Of a DNA stretch of 64,000 bases, positions 8,103-17,338 are shown one piece after another. Under the pieces are notes generated by a model. It was given only the letters and a program-made list of their open reading frames with translations, was not told where the DNA came from and made no database searches. Positions within the stretch are counted from its first letter, which is position 1, and every line of letters starts with the position of its first letter. The stretch comes from Sediminibacterium sp. (lineage in GTDB: Bacteria > Bacteroidota > Bacteroidia > B-17B0 > Aurantibacillaceae). The position numbers were made by a program, and so were the translations under genes. Location of the stretch: NCBI GenBank assembly GCA_030054095.1, contig JASGCO010000004.1, positions 62,001-126,000 of the forward strand. The letters are read 5' to 3'.

Positions 8103-8830
8103 TACTTAATTTCATACTTTACAAAATAAGCTGACCTGATTTTAATTTTGGCCATGCTTATATTACTATCATCTCCTGAAAAAGATTCGCTGAGTGAATT
8201 CCCTCCCACATTACTATAACTTTGAGCCACGTTATTCGCTATACGGTAATTATAGCCATTAGACGGCATATTGTTCACGTAATTTTCACGTTCACTGATC
8301 TCCAGCGCTTTTCCTGTTGTTTGATTCACCGCTTGTGCAAGGTATTCTGCCTTTTCCTTAGCCGCTTTCACTGCCTTAATCCGGTTTTCCTTTGTAAACT
8401 CAATTAATTTTGAGTGATTTAATTTGGAAATATAAGCATCCTCTACTCCCATCTTATCCAACCGCTCATAAACTGTACTGAGTGTATTTACATCTTTTAA
8501 TTTCAGTGTATAGCTTTTAGATGTGATGACCTCTTTCTTTACTTTACGGTATCTGCTGTAATCGGCATACGCTTCGTTTAATACCAGCTGCTCTAATGGT
8601 ATGGAAAGGTCTTTGAGAATTTGCTTCAAGTCAGTTTCCAGTTTCGCGATCGTCAGTTTTTCTTTATCGTTCCGTTCTCTTAGTGTAATAGCTACATAAA
8701 TCTCATCTGGTGTTATTTCCATTTCACTTGTGCCTGTTACTTCGATAAAAGGCGAAGAAACCGTCTGTGCTTGCACCATAGAAAACAAGGTCATAAAAAT
8801 ACCTGTTAGTAATAAACCAATTTTTTTCAT
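8102..8830 (-). CDS. SIMPL-domain (DUF541) exported protein
   Basis: 242 residues. Signal peptide MKKIGLLLTGIFMTLFSMVQA. The body begins with FIEVTGTSEMEITPDEIYVAITLRE, the hallmark of the SIMPL/DUF541 family (BP26 and YggE relatives), periplasmic or outer-membrane proteins linked to oxidative or envelope stress in some bacteria. It is the second gene of the operon after pyrE (61 bases between them) and overlaps the next gene by one base. The molecular role is unknown for the family. Confidence 0.88.
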   Translation of the reverse strand: MKKIGLLLTGIFMTLFSMVQAQTVSSPFIEVTGTSEMEITPDEIYVAITLRERNDKEKLTIAKLETDLKQILKDLSIPLEQLVLNEAYADYSRYRKVKKEVITSKSYTLKLKDVNTLSTVYERLDKMGVEDAYISKLNHSKLIEFTKENRIKAVKAAKEKAEYLAQAVNQTTGKALEISERENYVNNMPSNGYNYRIANNVAQSYSNVGGNSLSESFSGDDSNISMAKIKIRSAYFVKYEIK

Positions 8831-8891
8831 CTGTTTAAATTTTAATATGCTTAAAAGTAAAGGTTTTTGCCTAACGTAACCCTTTTTAGTC

Positions 8892-9545
8892 TTATTTAAC
8901 TAACGGCTGCTGCCAGGTAGAAGGAGATAAGCGCCATTGTTTAAGACTTTCAACATCCTTTTCGGTAATGTAGCCTTTATTTAAGGCTTCGGTTATCAGA
9001 TGGTCATAGTCTGTTAAAGTTGCTGTAATGCATTTTGCTGCTGCCATATTTTTTACCGCTTCTTCGAATCCATAGGTAAAGATGGCCACCATACCTTTTA
9101 CCACGCATCCTGCTTCCCGCAGAGCCTGTACCGCTTTTAAGCTACTTCCCCCTGTGCTTATCAGGTCTTCTACCACCACCACACTTTGTCCGCTTTCTAC
9201 AACACCTTCTATCATGTTGGTTAAACCATGCTTTTTGGCTTCACTTCTAACATATACAAATGGAAGCCCCATGTCTTGCGCCACCAAAGCGCCCTGGGCA
9301 ATTCCGCCTGTAGCAACGCCTGCAATTACATCCGGTTTACCAAATTGATCCTGAATTGTATTTACAAACTGCTGACGGATATACGTCCGTATCTGAGGAT
9401 ATGATAAAGTCTTACGGTTATCACAATAAATTGGTGATTTCCAACCACTGGCCCATGTGAAGGGATTTTCGGGTTGTAGTTTAATTGCTTTAATTTGTAA
9501 AAGAAACTCCGCTATTTTAAATGCCGGATCGTCAAACGCTGTCAT
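8892..9545 (-). CDS. pyrE: Orotate phosphoribosyltransferase
   Basis: 217 residues, the family's usual size. It converts orotate and PRPP to orotidine 5'-phosphate in pyrimidine synthesis in the cytoplasm. Visible motifs: the PRPP loop VVVVEDLISTGGSS near residue 125, the flexible loop with VRSEAKKHGLTNMIEG, and the substrate region GWKSPIYCDNRKT near residue 30. First gene of a four-gene minus-strand operon with SIMPL, SRPBCC and thiamine-binding genes, and divergent from the NUDIX gene. Confidence 0.96.
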   Translation of the reverse strand: MTAFDDPAFKIAEFLLQIKAIKLQPENPFTWASGWKSPIYCDNRKTLSYPQIRTYIRQQFVNTIQDQFGKPDVIAGVATGGIAQGALVAQDMGLPFVYVRSEAKKHGLTNMIEGVVESGQSVVVVEDLISTGGSSLKAVQALREAGCVVKGMVAIFTYGFEEAVKNMAAAKCITATLTDYDHLITEALNKGYITEKDVESLKQWRLSPSTWQQPLVK

Positions 9546-9553
9546 ACTGATTA

Positions 9554-9561
9554 CAAATATA
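9554..9561 (-). promoter_or_regulatory. Candidate -7 element for the pyrE operon
   Basis: Minus-strand TATATTTG matches TAnnTTTG and ends 9 bases before the pyrE ATG. An A-rich run lies upstream. No convincing -33 TTTG was found. The transcript would have almost no leader. Confidence 0.4.
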
Positions 9562-9592
9562 TGGTTAAACTTTTTTTTAATGTGTGCTAATT

Positions 9593-10201
9593 ATGAACAA
9601 ACGAATTTATTATGGCTCTTCGTATATTGACTTTATAAATGAGTCTCAACTCCATCATAATCAAAATATTATAGATCTTACTATTTTAGATAATGGCCAA
9701 TTAACGGCGTTGTTACACTCTTTTATTAACGATTTGACCAAACACTTGGTTTTCAGTGAAAAAAAATTTGATTTAGTTGTTACTACCTTACGTTCGTTCT
9801 GCAAGTATATTGAATCGGCTGGTGGGTTTATTGAACAGGACGGATTTTGGCTTTGTATTCACCGCTTAAACAAGTGGGACTTACCAAAAGGTAAACTGGA
9901 CAAAGGAGAATCTCCTGAACAGGCAGCGATCAGAGAATGTGAAGAAGAGTGTGGTGTATTTGAACTAACAGTGCGACGCCCTTTACAATCTACCTGGCAT
10001 ATTTATCCTTTCAAAAATGGTTTTGCGCTAAAACAAACCTACTGGTTCGAAATGAGCAGTGGCTACAAAGGCGCTCTTATACCACAAACTGAAGAAGACA
10101 TTCTTGAAGCAAAATGGTTTACTCCGGAAGATATAAAGACGCTTGTATTGCCTCATACTTATTTCACTATTCAACAAGTGATTGAAGAAGCCTGGACCTG
10201 A
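9593..10201 (+). CDS. NUDIX hydrolase with N-terminal extension
   Basis: 202 residues from the ATG at 9593; an in-frame GTG at 9584 is possible. The NUDIX box GKLDKGESPEQAAIRECEEE with following CGV fits GX5EX7REUXEEXGU at about residues 100-122. About 65 residues precede the NUDIX fold and show no known domain. Substrate unknown; NUDIX enzymes split nucleoside diphosphates linked to another moiety. It is divergent from pyrE with 47 bases between the starts, which would allow shared control. Confidence 0.9.
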   Translation: MNKRIYYGSSYIDFINESQLHHNQNIIDLTILDNGQLTALLHSFINDLTKHLVFSEKKFDLVVTTLRSFCKYIESAGGFIEQDGFWLCIHRLNKWDLPKGKLDKGESPEQAAIRECEEECGVFELTVRRPLQSTWHIYPFKNGFALKQTYWFEMSSGYKGALIPQTEEDILEAKWFTPEDIKTLVLPHTYFTIQQVIEEAWT

Positions 10202-10305
10202 TTTACGTTTACTTTTTAATATCTTACATTTTTTAACAGTAAAAACGTGTACTAAGCCATCAAATGCACCATATTTGCTCATGTAAATCCATTAAATCCA
10301 TCATT

Positions 10306-10692
10306 ATGAAAAAAATACTTCTATCTGCATGCCTTATTTTAAGCTTATATTCCGTTAATGCTCAGCAAGCTGTTCCGACTGTAACTTATGAATATAAAAT
10401 GTTCTCTACTATTGAATCAGTTGTACCTGCCGGGCTTGGCCGTTCACGGGTTATTTCGACAGACAAGAATTCACAGATGCAGGAAAAAGATCTGGAAAAT
10501 ATTTTCAGTTTAATTGGGATAAATTTTAAAAATATTCAGAATAATGATCAGGTTATAACTGATAAAATTAATGAGTATGCTAAAGATGGATGGGTGCTTG
10601 ATCAGGTTGTAAACGGGGTTTACGGTCCAGAAAAAAGTGTGGGAATTTTTATCACGCGTTATATTTTCAAGAAAGCCCTTGCTAATCCATAA
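10306..10692 (+). CDS. Exported DUF4177-like protein
   Basis: 128 residues from the ATG at 10306, where a clean signal peptide begins (MKKILLSACLILSLYSVNAQ); upstream in-frame codons give no signal and are probably not translated. The mature protein contains VTYEYKMFSTIES and later DKINEYAKDGWVLDQVV...ITRYIFKK, which resembles the small DUF4177 fold (YEYK...LNxxGxxGWEL). Periplasmic location expected; function unknown. A separate unit between the NUDIX and Crp genes. Confidence 0.7.
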   Translation: MKKILLSACLILSLYSVNAQQAVPTVTYEYKMFSTIESVVPAGLGRSRVISTDKNSQMQEKDLENIFSLIGINFKNIQNNDQVITDKINEYAKDGWVLDQVVNGVYGPEKSVGIFITRYIFKKALANP

Positions 10693-10897
10693 AGGCAGAA
10701 CTTACAGCGGAACCATCCTTCCGTAAAACCAGACAATGTTCAGATAAGAGCGGTCTTAATTCCGGATGGGATGAATTTTCGCTTTGCCAAAACTGTAATG
10801 GGTCAGGATTCCTTAAACAGGAAATGACTATTAGCATATTTTTAACAAACAAATATCCTTCGCCAGTTTCATTTTAAACCATAACTTGAACTGCGTT

Positions 10898-11593
10898 ATG
10901 ACAATAAAAGAATCTTCGGAAATAAACGAAATGCTGTTTGCTGAGCTTCAGCGTATATACACTGTTATTGCCAAACATTCACTACCTGAAGCTAAAATTT
11001 ACAACAAAGGCGAACGCATTTTCCAGGAAGGCCAAATACCAAAAGGCGTTTATTATTTAAATAGCGGAACGGTAAAAATAACCCATCATACCGATAAAAA
11101 ACCGGTAACCGTCAGATTGGCCAGAGCGCATGACTTTGTTGGCTATTTATCACTGCTAAAACACTGGGATTACATTACTACCGCCACCGCTACTGAAAAC
11201 TCGGCATTGTTCTTTATTCCCAAACAGGTTTTTCTGAAAGCCGTTTACAGCGATAATCGTTTCACTAACGTTTTGCTGGATGTACTTTGTAACCAAATCA
11301 ACGAGAATTATAAACATGTGGTAGAACTGGTTAGTAAGCAGGTTAAACAACGTTTGGCCATTTTATTACTGAGCCTCGAACAATCCACTTTATTTAATAC
11401 ACCGCAACATGATAACCAGATTTACATATCAAAAAGGGATATTGCTGCTGTTCTTAACATCAAGCCGGAAACTTTAAGCCGAAATCTGGCGGATCTGAAC
11501 CGTCAAAATATTATCCGTCTTCATACGGATACAAACAGTATTGAAATACTGAACCGTAACCAACTGGTTAAAATCAGTAACATGAACGATTAA
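10898..11593 (+). CDS. Crp/Fnr-family transcription regulator
   Basis: 231 residues from the ATG at 10898 (a TTG at 10886 is in frame but less likely). Residues about 20-140 form the cNMP-binding-type beta roll (NKGERIFQEGQIPKGVYYLNSGTVK). Residues about 155-230 hold the Crp helix-turn-helix (SKRDIAAVLNIKPETLSRNLADLNRQNIIRL). No Cys cluster for an Fe-S centre. The fold and motif layout mirror the output half of the 4199-5257 response regulator, and a paralogous kinase follows 157 bases downstream, so the pair may work together without a receiver domain. Confidence 0.9.
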   Translation: MTIKESSEINEMLFAELQRIYTVIAKHSLPEAKIYNKGERIFQEGQIPKGVYYLNSGTVKITHHTDKKPVTVRLARAHDFVGYLSLLKHWDYITTATATENSALFFIPKQVFLKAVYSDNRFTNVLLDVLCNQINENYKHVVELVSKQVKQRLAILLLSLEQSTLFNTPQHDNQIYISKRDIAAVLNIKPETLSRNLADLNRQNIIRLHTDTNSIEILNRNQLVKISNMND

Positions 11594-11750
11594 ACAGGCT
11601 CAAAACATCGCTCCCGTATTACTGACCTGTAATTTAAGTTCACTTCATCCTTATCCCGTGCTTTTCTAATTCCGACTTTTTTAACAGGGATTGACCTGAG
11701 TCAACACGTCTATAGCTTTTTTAGGCTATTTTTGAACAGCACTGTCCCAA

Positions 11751-12920
11751 ATGGAAACACAAGTCTCTATTTTTAATAGCGAAGCTGGCTTTAAAGCACT
11801 TTTCAAACATGCCACAGTAGGTATTATCGTTGTTAATGCCAGTGGTGTAATTATCCTCTCTAACCCTTGTATAGAAAACATGTTAGGGTACCAGACAGGC
11901 GAGCTGGAGGGCCAGATGCTGAGTACTCTCATTCCCTCAGATAACATGCCTACGCATACCGCACATGTTTCAAGTTATTTTAAACGTCCGGTTAACCGCC
12001 CTATGGGCGTTGGACGCAATCTGAAAGCGCTCAAAAAATCTGGTGAAGAACTATATGTAGAAATCAGCCTGTGCCATTATACGTTTGATAGCGAAAAGCT
12101 GGCCGTTGCCTTTGTAACTGACATCAGTTTAAAAAAAGAAAAGGAAGATGAACTCGAAAAACACAAACAAGAACTGGAACATAAAATAGAAGAACGAACC
12201 TTATACCTTAATGAAGCTTTAGAACGAGAAAAAAATCTTAATGAAATTAAATCGCGTTTTGTCTCACTGGCATCACATGAATTCAGAACACCCCTTAGTA
12301 CCATTCTCTCTTCAGCCTCACTCATTTCTAAATATAATACGCAACCTGAAAACGAAAAAATTGACAGACATACTGAACGTATTAAGAATGCGGTTCATAA
12401 CCTCACTAGTATCCTTAACGACTTTTTATCACTCGACAAACTCGAACAGGGAATGGTTAACATTCAGGAAGAAACGTTCGTTTTAGAAAATGTTTTTGAT
12501 GAGATAACGGACGAACTAGAGACCTTTTTGAAAACAGGTCAGAAAATTGTTTTCACACAAACGGCAACATACACAATCACCACCGACAAGAAGCTGCTTC
12601 ATCACATCCTAACTAACCTTATTTCAAATGCCAGTAAGTATTCAGCAGAGGAAAAGATGATTTATGTTTCCAATGTAATTAATCATCAAACACTTGAAAT
12701 TTCTGTAAGAGACGAGGGAATTGGCATTCCAGAATCTGACCAGCAAAAACTTTTTGGATTATTTTTCAGAGCATCTAACGCTTCTGGAATAAAAGGCACT
12801 GGATTGGGATTAAGTATTGTCGCTAAATATGTTTCCATTCTTAAAGGCGAAATCACATTCAAAAGTGTTCAGGACGAAGGAAGTATTTTTACTGTAATTA
12901 TACCCATCCACATCGTTTAA
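11751..12920 (+). CDS. PAS-domain sensor histidine kinase (paralog of the 5.2-6.5 kb kinase)
   Basis: 389 residues, soluble. PAS domain at about 8-125 (ATVGIIVVNASGVIILSNPCIENMLGY), coiled coil at about 130-168, HisKA with phospho-acceptor His176 in ASHEFRTPLSTILSSASLI, and HATPase motifs NLISNASKYS, DEGIGIP and GTGLGLSI. The HisKA region is almost identical to that of the kinase at 5235-6455. It follows a Crp-type regulator in the same direction; no receiver gene adjoins it, so its phosphorylation target may be the receiver-Crp protein at 4199-5257. Confidence 0.92.
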   Translation: METQVSIFNSEAGFKALFKHATVGIIVVNASGVIILSNPCIENMLGYQTGELEGQMLSTLIPSDNMPTHTAHVSSYFKRPVNRPMGVGRNLKALKKSGEELYVEISLCHYTFDSEKLAVAFVTDISLKKEKEDELEKHKQELEHKIEERTLYLNEALEREKNLNEIKSRFVSLASHEFRTPLSTILSSASLISKYNTQPENEKIDRHTERIKNAVHNLTSILNDFLSLDKLEQGMVNIQEETFVLENVFDEITDELETFLKTGQKIVFTQTATYTITTDKKLLHHILTNLISNASKYSAEEKMIYVSNVINHQTLEISVRDEGIGIPESDQQKLFGLFFRASNASGIKGTGLGLSIVAKYVSILKGEITFKSVQDEGSIFTVIIPIHIV

Positions 12921-13100
12921 TCGGTAATATACACAGGCTCTGTGAAACAAAACCTAACAACTTAAATGTCCCTTCTGCCTGTTCTGGTAAATTGATCCTT
13001 TCTATCACAAATAATGAGCATTTTTATCAGGCCTGATCCATACGGAAGATTCAGATAATGTTCTCTCTTTTTACAAATCCTTGTCTCGGAGTATGAAATA

Positions 13101-14186
13101 CTACTTTGCAGGATACAGCTGCTTTAAACGACGGGTCAGCAAACGAACGGCGATTGTGGCCTCTTCGTTAAATACATTGACAAAAACGATATATGCCTGT
13201 TTACGGGTTCGGTCAATCGAAGCCATAGCATAGTATGTACCATCTGTGCCGGAATGCGACGAGTACCCATTCCCGTTTTCATAAACATTAAACCAGCCCA
13301 TCGCGTACCCTTCATAGGCCTCATGCAAAAACTGGTATGTTGTACTTTTGAGGTAATTATTCTCTCCGTTCAATCCTTTTAAATTTAACTGAATGTATCT
13401 GGCATAATCTTTAAGTTTAATGTTAATATCACCTGCTGGCTCAGCCAGATCAATACAAAAACTGGTATCTGAAGGAACCGGAATAAGCCCCTTTTCCGTG
13501 CTAAAATGCCCCCAGGTATCTTTCTGTTTTTGGTTTTCGGGCCACGAAAAACCAATACCCAGCTTAAGCAAATCATTACAATTTTTTTCCATCAGTAATT
13601 CCCAGCTCTTTCCCGTAACTTTTTCGAGCATTATGGCTGCAAGAGCGTAACCCGCATTGGAATAAATAAAAGGCGATGAACTGTCCATTTTAGCTGGGGG
13701 CAGACTTAAAACAAATCGTCCGAACGCCATGCGTTTTTGCTGACGATTACCTTTAAAAACGGGCAAAGGCGGATCATTTTCGCCCAAAAATGGCTGAATC
13801 CCGGCTCTGTGAGAAAGCAACATTTTAAGCGTAATAGTGTGATAAACCGGTATCGCGTTTTTCTTCCATTCCGGAAACAAGTCAAAAAAACGCGTATCCC
13901 ACGTTAACTTTCCAAGCTCTACATAATGTGCAATGACAAATGCCGTGAGGGCTTTTGTATTGGAACCCAGATGAAAACGATCGTTAAGATTCGCCTTATC
14001 GCTAAGATGAATGGCATGTTTACCCGTTACAGCTAACTCTAACACGCTATCGGCGCGAACCAAAGCGTAAGCCATTTCCGGCACATGAAAAACAGTTCTC
14101 AGGGAATCGGCGTAAGAGATGGCCAACTGGCAATTGCCGCTATTCCACACCCACAGAAGAAGTAAACTCAGACTAAACCTTACCAT
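13101..14186 (-). CDS. Serine hydrolase, beta-lactamase (class C / PBP-like) family
   Basis: 361 residues. The N-terminus looks like a signal peptide ending near GNCQ. Catalytic motifs of family PF00144: Ser75-x-x-Lys78 in HLGSNTKAL, the Tyr-x-Asn motif YSNAGYALA, and the third motif HSGTDGTYYA near the C-terminus. Relatives hydrolyse esters, D-amino-acid peptides or beta-lactams, so substrate cannot be called. Expected in the periplasm. Monocistronic, with 52 bases to the next minus-strand gene. Confidence 0.88.
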   Translation of the reverse strand: MVRFSLSLLLLWVWNSGNCQLAISYADSLRTVFHVPEMAYALVRADSVLELAVTGKHAIHLSDKANLNDRFHLGSNTKALTAFVIAHYVELGKLTWDTRFFDLFPEWKKNAIPVYHTITLKMLLSHRAGIQPFLGENDPPLPVFKGNRQQKRMAFGRFVLSLPPAKMDSSSPFIYSNAGYALAAIMLEKVTGKSWELLMEKNCNDLLKLGIGFSWPENQKQKDTWGHFSTEKGLIPVPSDTSFCIDLAEPAGDINIKLKDYARYIQLNLKGLNGENNYLKSTTYQFLHEAYEGYAMGWFNVYENGNGYSSHSGTDGTYYAMASIDRTRKQAYIVFVNVFNEEATIAVRLLTRRLKQLYPAK

Positions 14187-14238
14187 AATTTAATAAAACA
14201 ACAAGCTGAAACCTACACATATAAGGCATTTCAGGGTA

Positions 14239-14610
14239 TCAAATAACGCGTGTAACCGCAATTAAAAGGATTGTTAACAACGCCGGCAATGCCTGAACAA
14301 AGAATATACGGCGGCTGGCAGTGAGAGCGCCGTATATTCCCGCAACAGCCACACACGACAAGAAAAACAAAGCGACATTATCTTGCCATTCCCGGTTGCT
14401 GATAAAGAACGACCAGATTAAACCAGCCGCCAAAAACCCGTTATAAAGTCCCTGATTAGCCGCCAGTGTTTTGGTTTTTGGGAACAAATCTTCCGGGATA
14501 CTTTTAAACACCTTTTTTCCCCGGGTTTCCCAGGCAAACATTTCAAAATACATTATGTAAAGATGTAAAAGAGCGACTCCGCCCACTCCTATAGCTACTG
14601 GTATTGTCAT
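14239..14610 (-). CDS. DUF1304 family integral membrane protein
   Basis: 123 residues with four predicted membrane helices. The N-terminal helix and following AWETRGKKVF...LAANQGLYNGFLAAGL are typical of DUF1304 proteins. Inner membrane; function unknown. It is followed by the serine hydrolase gene and preceded by apaG on the same strand. Confidence 0.85.
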   Translation of the reverse strand: MTIPVAIGVGGVALLHLYIMYFEMFAWETRGKKVFKSIPEDLFPKTKTLAANQGLYNGFLAAGLIWSFFISNREWQDNVALFFLSCVAVAGIYGALTASRRIFFVQALPALLTILLIAVTRVI

Positions 14611-14665
14611 AACATTTATTTCTGAGGGTATTTTATCTACTACTATACAACTCCTTTAAATCCAA

Positions 14666-15052
14666 TCAATTTAATTTAGCGGGAACAACCATATCAAACC
14701 TTGGAATTTGTACATTAAACTGTTCATTATCCAGTAAACGCTTCATAGTGTAGTAGCCTTTCATATATCCTAACTCCCCTGTCAGATTACAACCACTATT
14801 GTACTTAAACACCTCGCCTGGCTCTAAAACCGGAGTTTCCCCAATTACGCCCTCGCCATCAACCGTTCGGTTTTCCCCCTGAGTATCCACTATATCCCAG
14901 TGACGATTCATCAATTGGACAGTGTACTCGCTCTTATTCTCAATGGTAATATAGTACACAAAAAAATAATGGTTTTCTTTTGGCAAACTTTGGTTGGGCC
15001 AATACTTTACCACTACCGATATGTGTATATTTTTAGTAACCGTTTTATACAT
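14666..15052 (-). CDS. apaG: ApaG protein
   Basis: 128 residues, full family length. Matches the all-beta ApaG fold with segments YYITIENKSEYTVQLMNRHW, VDGEGVIGETPVLEPGE and YNSGCNLTGELGYMKGYYTM. Bacterial ApaG is associated with Co2+ resistance and Mg2+ efflux phenotypes, but its biochemical role is unclear. Divergent from rpsA across a 272-base region. Confidence 0.93.
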   Translation of the reverse strand: MYKTVTKNIHISVVVKYWPNQSLPKENHYFFVYYITIENKSEYTVQLMNRHWDIVDTQGENRTVDGEGVIGETPVLEPGEVFKYNSGCNLTGELGYMKGYYTMKRLLDNEQFNVQIPRFDMVVPAKLN

Positions 15053-15223
15053 GTGTGCAAAAGAACAATTCTGGCTAATATTTAGCCGGATTAATTGTTA
15101 AAACATAAATTTAATAAAACGATTCCTTAAAGGGGATAATTATTTCATAAACAACTGAATATCAAAACTTTAAAATATTTTCAAAGGAGTCATAATTTTA
15201 ACAGAAAAAGCCTTTGAATTGCA

Positions 15224-15300
15224 TATATTTGTACCCCTGTTTCAGGTAAAGCTGAGCAGTCAAAAAAATAAATTAAGTAAAACCTCTTGGGTGGCTTTAC
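15224..15300 (+). promoter_or_regulatory. rpsA promoter element and leader hairpin
   Basis: TATATTTG at 15224-15231 matches the Bacteroidota -7 element. The implied leader of about 90 bases contains a hairpin at 15277-15300 (gtaaaacc ... ggctttac, one mismatch) that ends 24 bases before the ATG. A leader hairpin this close to a ribosomal protein gene could be an autoregulatory site, but no known motif was recognised. Confidence 0.4.
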
Positions 15301-15324
15301 ACATCCAATACAAGTAGTAAAAAA

Positions 15325-17115
15325 ATGGCAGATAAAGCCTTAGTAGGAAATCCTGATTTCGATTGGACCGCGATTGGGAAAAAACAAGATCATTATTCAA
15401 CCGACGAGAAATCGAAACTGGATGAGTTGTATGGTAAATCGTTAAACAGCATTACTGATCTTCAGATTATTGAAGGGACAGTAGTAGCTAAAAACAACCG
15501 TGAGGTGATCGTTAACATCGGTCACAAATCGGATGGGGTTGTTGCACTTTCTGAATTCCGTTATAATCCGGATTTAAAAGTTGGCGACAAAATTGAAGTT
15601 TTCGTTGAAACAGCCGAAGACGCTAACGGACAATTAGTATTGTCTCACAAAAAAGCCCGTGCTGGCAAAAGCTGGGATCGTGTTAACGATGCCCTTAACT
15701 CTGATGAAATCATTAAAGGTTTTGTTAAATGCCGCACTAAAGGTGGTTTAATTGTTGATGTATTTGGTATCGAAGCGTTTTTACCAGGTTCACAAATTGA
15801 TGTGAAACCAATCCGCGATTACGATATTTATGTTGGTAAAACCATGGAATTTAAAGTGGTTAAAATCAACAACGAATTCAAAAACGTAGTTGTATCTCAT
15901 AAAGCGCTTATCGAAGCTGAAATTGAGAACCAAAAACGTGATATCATTTCTAAACTTGAAAAAGGTCAGGTACTGGAAGGTACTGTTAAGAACATCACTT
16001 CTTACGGTGTGTTTATTGACTTAGGTGGTGTTGATGGATTAATCCATATTACTGACCTGTCATGGGGCCGTATCAATCATCCTGAAGAGATCGTTAAATT
16101 AGACGAGAAAATTCAGGTGGTAATCCTTGAGTTTGATGATGATAAAAAACGTATTGCTTTAGGTTTAAAACAATTAACCAAACATCCTTGGGAAGCTTTA
16201 AATCCGGATTTAAAAGTAGGAGATAAAGTAAAAGGTAAAGTTGTGGTAATTAACGATTACGGCGCGTTTATCGAAATCGCTCCGGGAGTTGAAGGCTTGG
16301 TTCACGTAAGTGAAATGAGCTGGAGCCAGCATTTACGTTCTGCACAAGAATTCGTAAAAGTAGGCGAAGAAGTAGAAGCTCAGGTGTTAACATTAGACCG
16401 CGAAGAGCGTAAAATGAGTCTGGGTATGAAACAACTGACTCCTGATCCTTGGAACATGATCATGGATAAATACGCTAAAAACTCTAAACATACAGGAACC
16501 GTTCGCAACTTCACCAACTTTGGTGTATTTGTTGAACTGGAAGAAGGTGTGGATGGTTTAGTACATATCTCTGACCTGTCTTGGAGTAAAAAAATTAAAC
16601 ATCCTAGCGAATTCTGCAAGGTAGGTGAAAAAATGGAAGTAGTAGTTCTGGAAATAGATGGCGAAAATCGTCGTTTATCTTTAGGTCACAAACAACTCGA
16701 AGAAAATCCATGGGATGTATTCGAAACCATTTTCACCGAAGGTTCAGTTCACAAAGGAACCATTACCTCTATGAACGATAAAGGTGCTACAATTGGTTTA
16801 CCTTATGGCGTAGAAGGCTTCTGCCCTGCCCGTCATTTAGCGAAAGCCGATGGCACTTCATCTAAAGTAGAAGATGTAATGGATTTCAAAGTGATTGAAT
16901 TCAGCAAAGACGCTAAACGTATTGTTGTGTCACATGCCCGTTTACACGAAGAAGTGAAAGATGAAGCACGTAAAGCCGACAAAGCGTCTAAAAAAGCTGA
17001 TGCTGAAGAAAGCAAAAAAGCCATTAAAAAGGTAAAAGACAGCGTAGAAAAAACCACTTTAGGTGATATCTCCGCTTTATCAAGCCTTAAAGACAAAATG
17101 GACGGCAAAAAATAA
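15325..17115 (+). CDS. rpsA: 30S ribosomal protein S1
   Basis: 596 residues. Six S1/OB repeats are visible, the later ones with the typical opening GxVKNITSYGVFIDLGGVDGLIHITDLSW (begins near residue 217), followed by repeats starting VVINDYGAFIEIAPG, VRNFTNFGVFVELEEG and ITSMNDKGATIGLPYG. The C-terminus is Lys/Ala-rich, as in other Bacteroidota S1 proteins. S1 binds mRNA and assists translation initiation. The A-rich segment before the ATG, without a clear Shine-Dalgarno, is typical for this phylum. Terminator-like hairpin at 17195. Confidence 0.97.
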   Translation: MADKALVGNPDFDWTAIGKKQDHYSTDEKSKLDELYGKSLNSITDLQIIEGTVVAKNNREVIVNIGHKSDGVVALSEFRYNPDLKVGDKIEVFVETAEDANGQLVLSHKKARAGKSWDRVNDALNSDEIIKGFVKCRTKGGLIVDVFGIEAFLPGSQIDVKPIRDYDIYVGKTMEFKVVKINNEFKNVVVSHKALIEAEIENQKRDIISKLEKGQVLEGTVKNITSYGVFIDLGGVDGLIHITDLSWGRINHPEEIVKLDEKIQVVILEFDDDKKRIALGLKQLTKHPWEALNPDLKVGDKVKGKVVVINDYGAFIEIAPGVEGLVHVSEMSWSQHLRSAQEFVKVGEEVEAQVLTLDREERKMSLGMKQLTPDPWNMIMDKYAKNSKHTGTVRNFTNFGVFVELEEGVDGLVHISDLSWSKKIKHPSEFCKVGEKMEVVVLEIDGENRRLSLGHKQLEENPWDVFETIFTEGSVHKGTITSMNDKGATIGLPYGVEGFCPARHLAKADGTSSKVEDVMDFKVIEFSKDAKRIVVSHARLHEEVKDEARKADKASKKADAEESKKAIKKVKDSVEKTTLGDISALSSLKDKMDGKK

Positions 17116-17194
17116 TTTGCTTAAATCCCACTCCCAAACTCCCGCCAGGAGCAAGGGCAACTAAAAATCCGCCATGGTTTTTAGTTTTTGAGAG

Positions 17195-17224
17195 CCAAAG
17201 CCTCGCAGCAATGCGGGGCTTTGG
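17195..17224 (+). terminator. Hairpin terminator after rpsA
   Basis: A 13-bp stem (ccaaagcctcgca with tgcggggctttgg, one G-T pair) and a 4-base loop; weak T-rich tract tatttt follows. A second smaller inverted repeat (ctaaaaa / tttttag) lies just upstream at 17161-17183. Confidence 0.75.
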
Positions 17225-17338
17225 TATTTTAAATGCATTCTATTATAGCAACGATTTTTTCCTCGTCGTATAACAGGAACTCATGCAAGTAATTACCACA
17301 TTATTTATTTAGTTCCTTACCTTTATCCGGATTTTTTT

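Noticed and set aside
13026-13037. 12-bp palindrome ATCAGGCCTGAT between converging genes
   Set aside because: Isolated, no second site and no neighbour that would explain it; could be chance.
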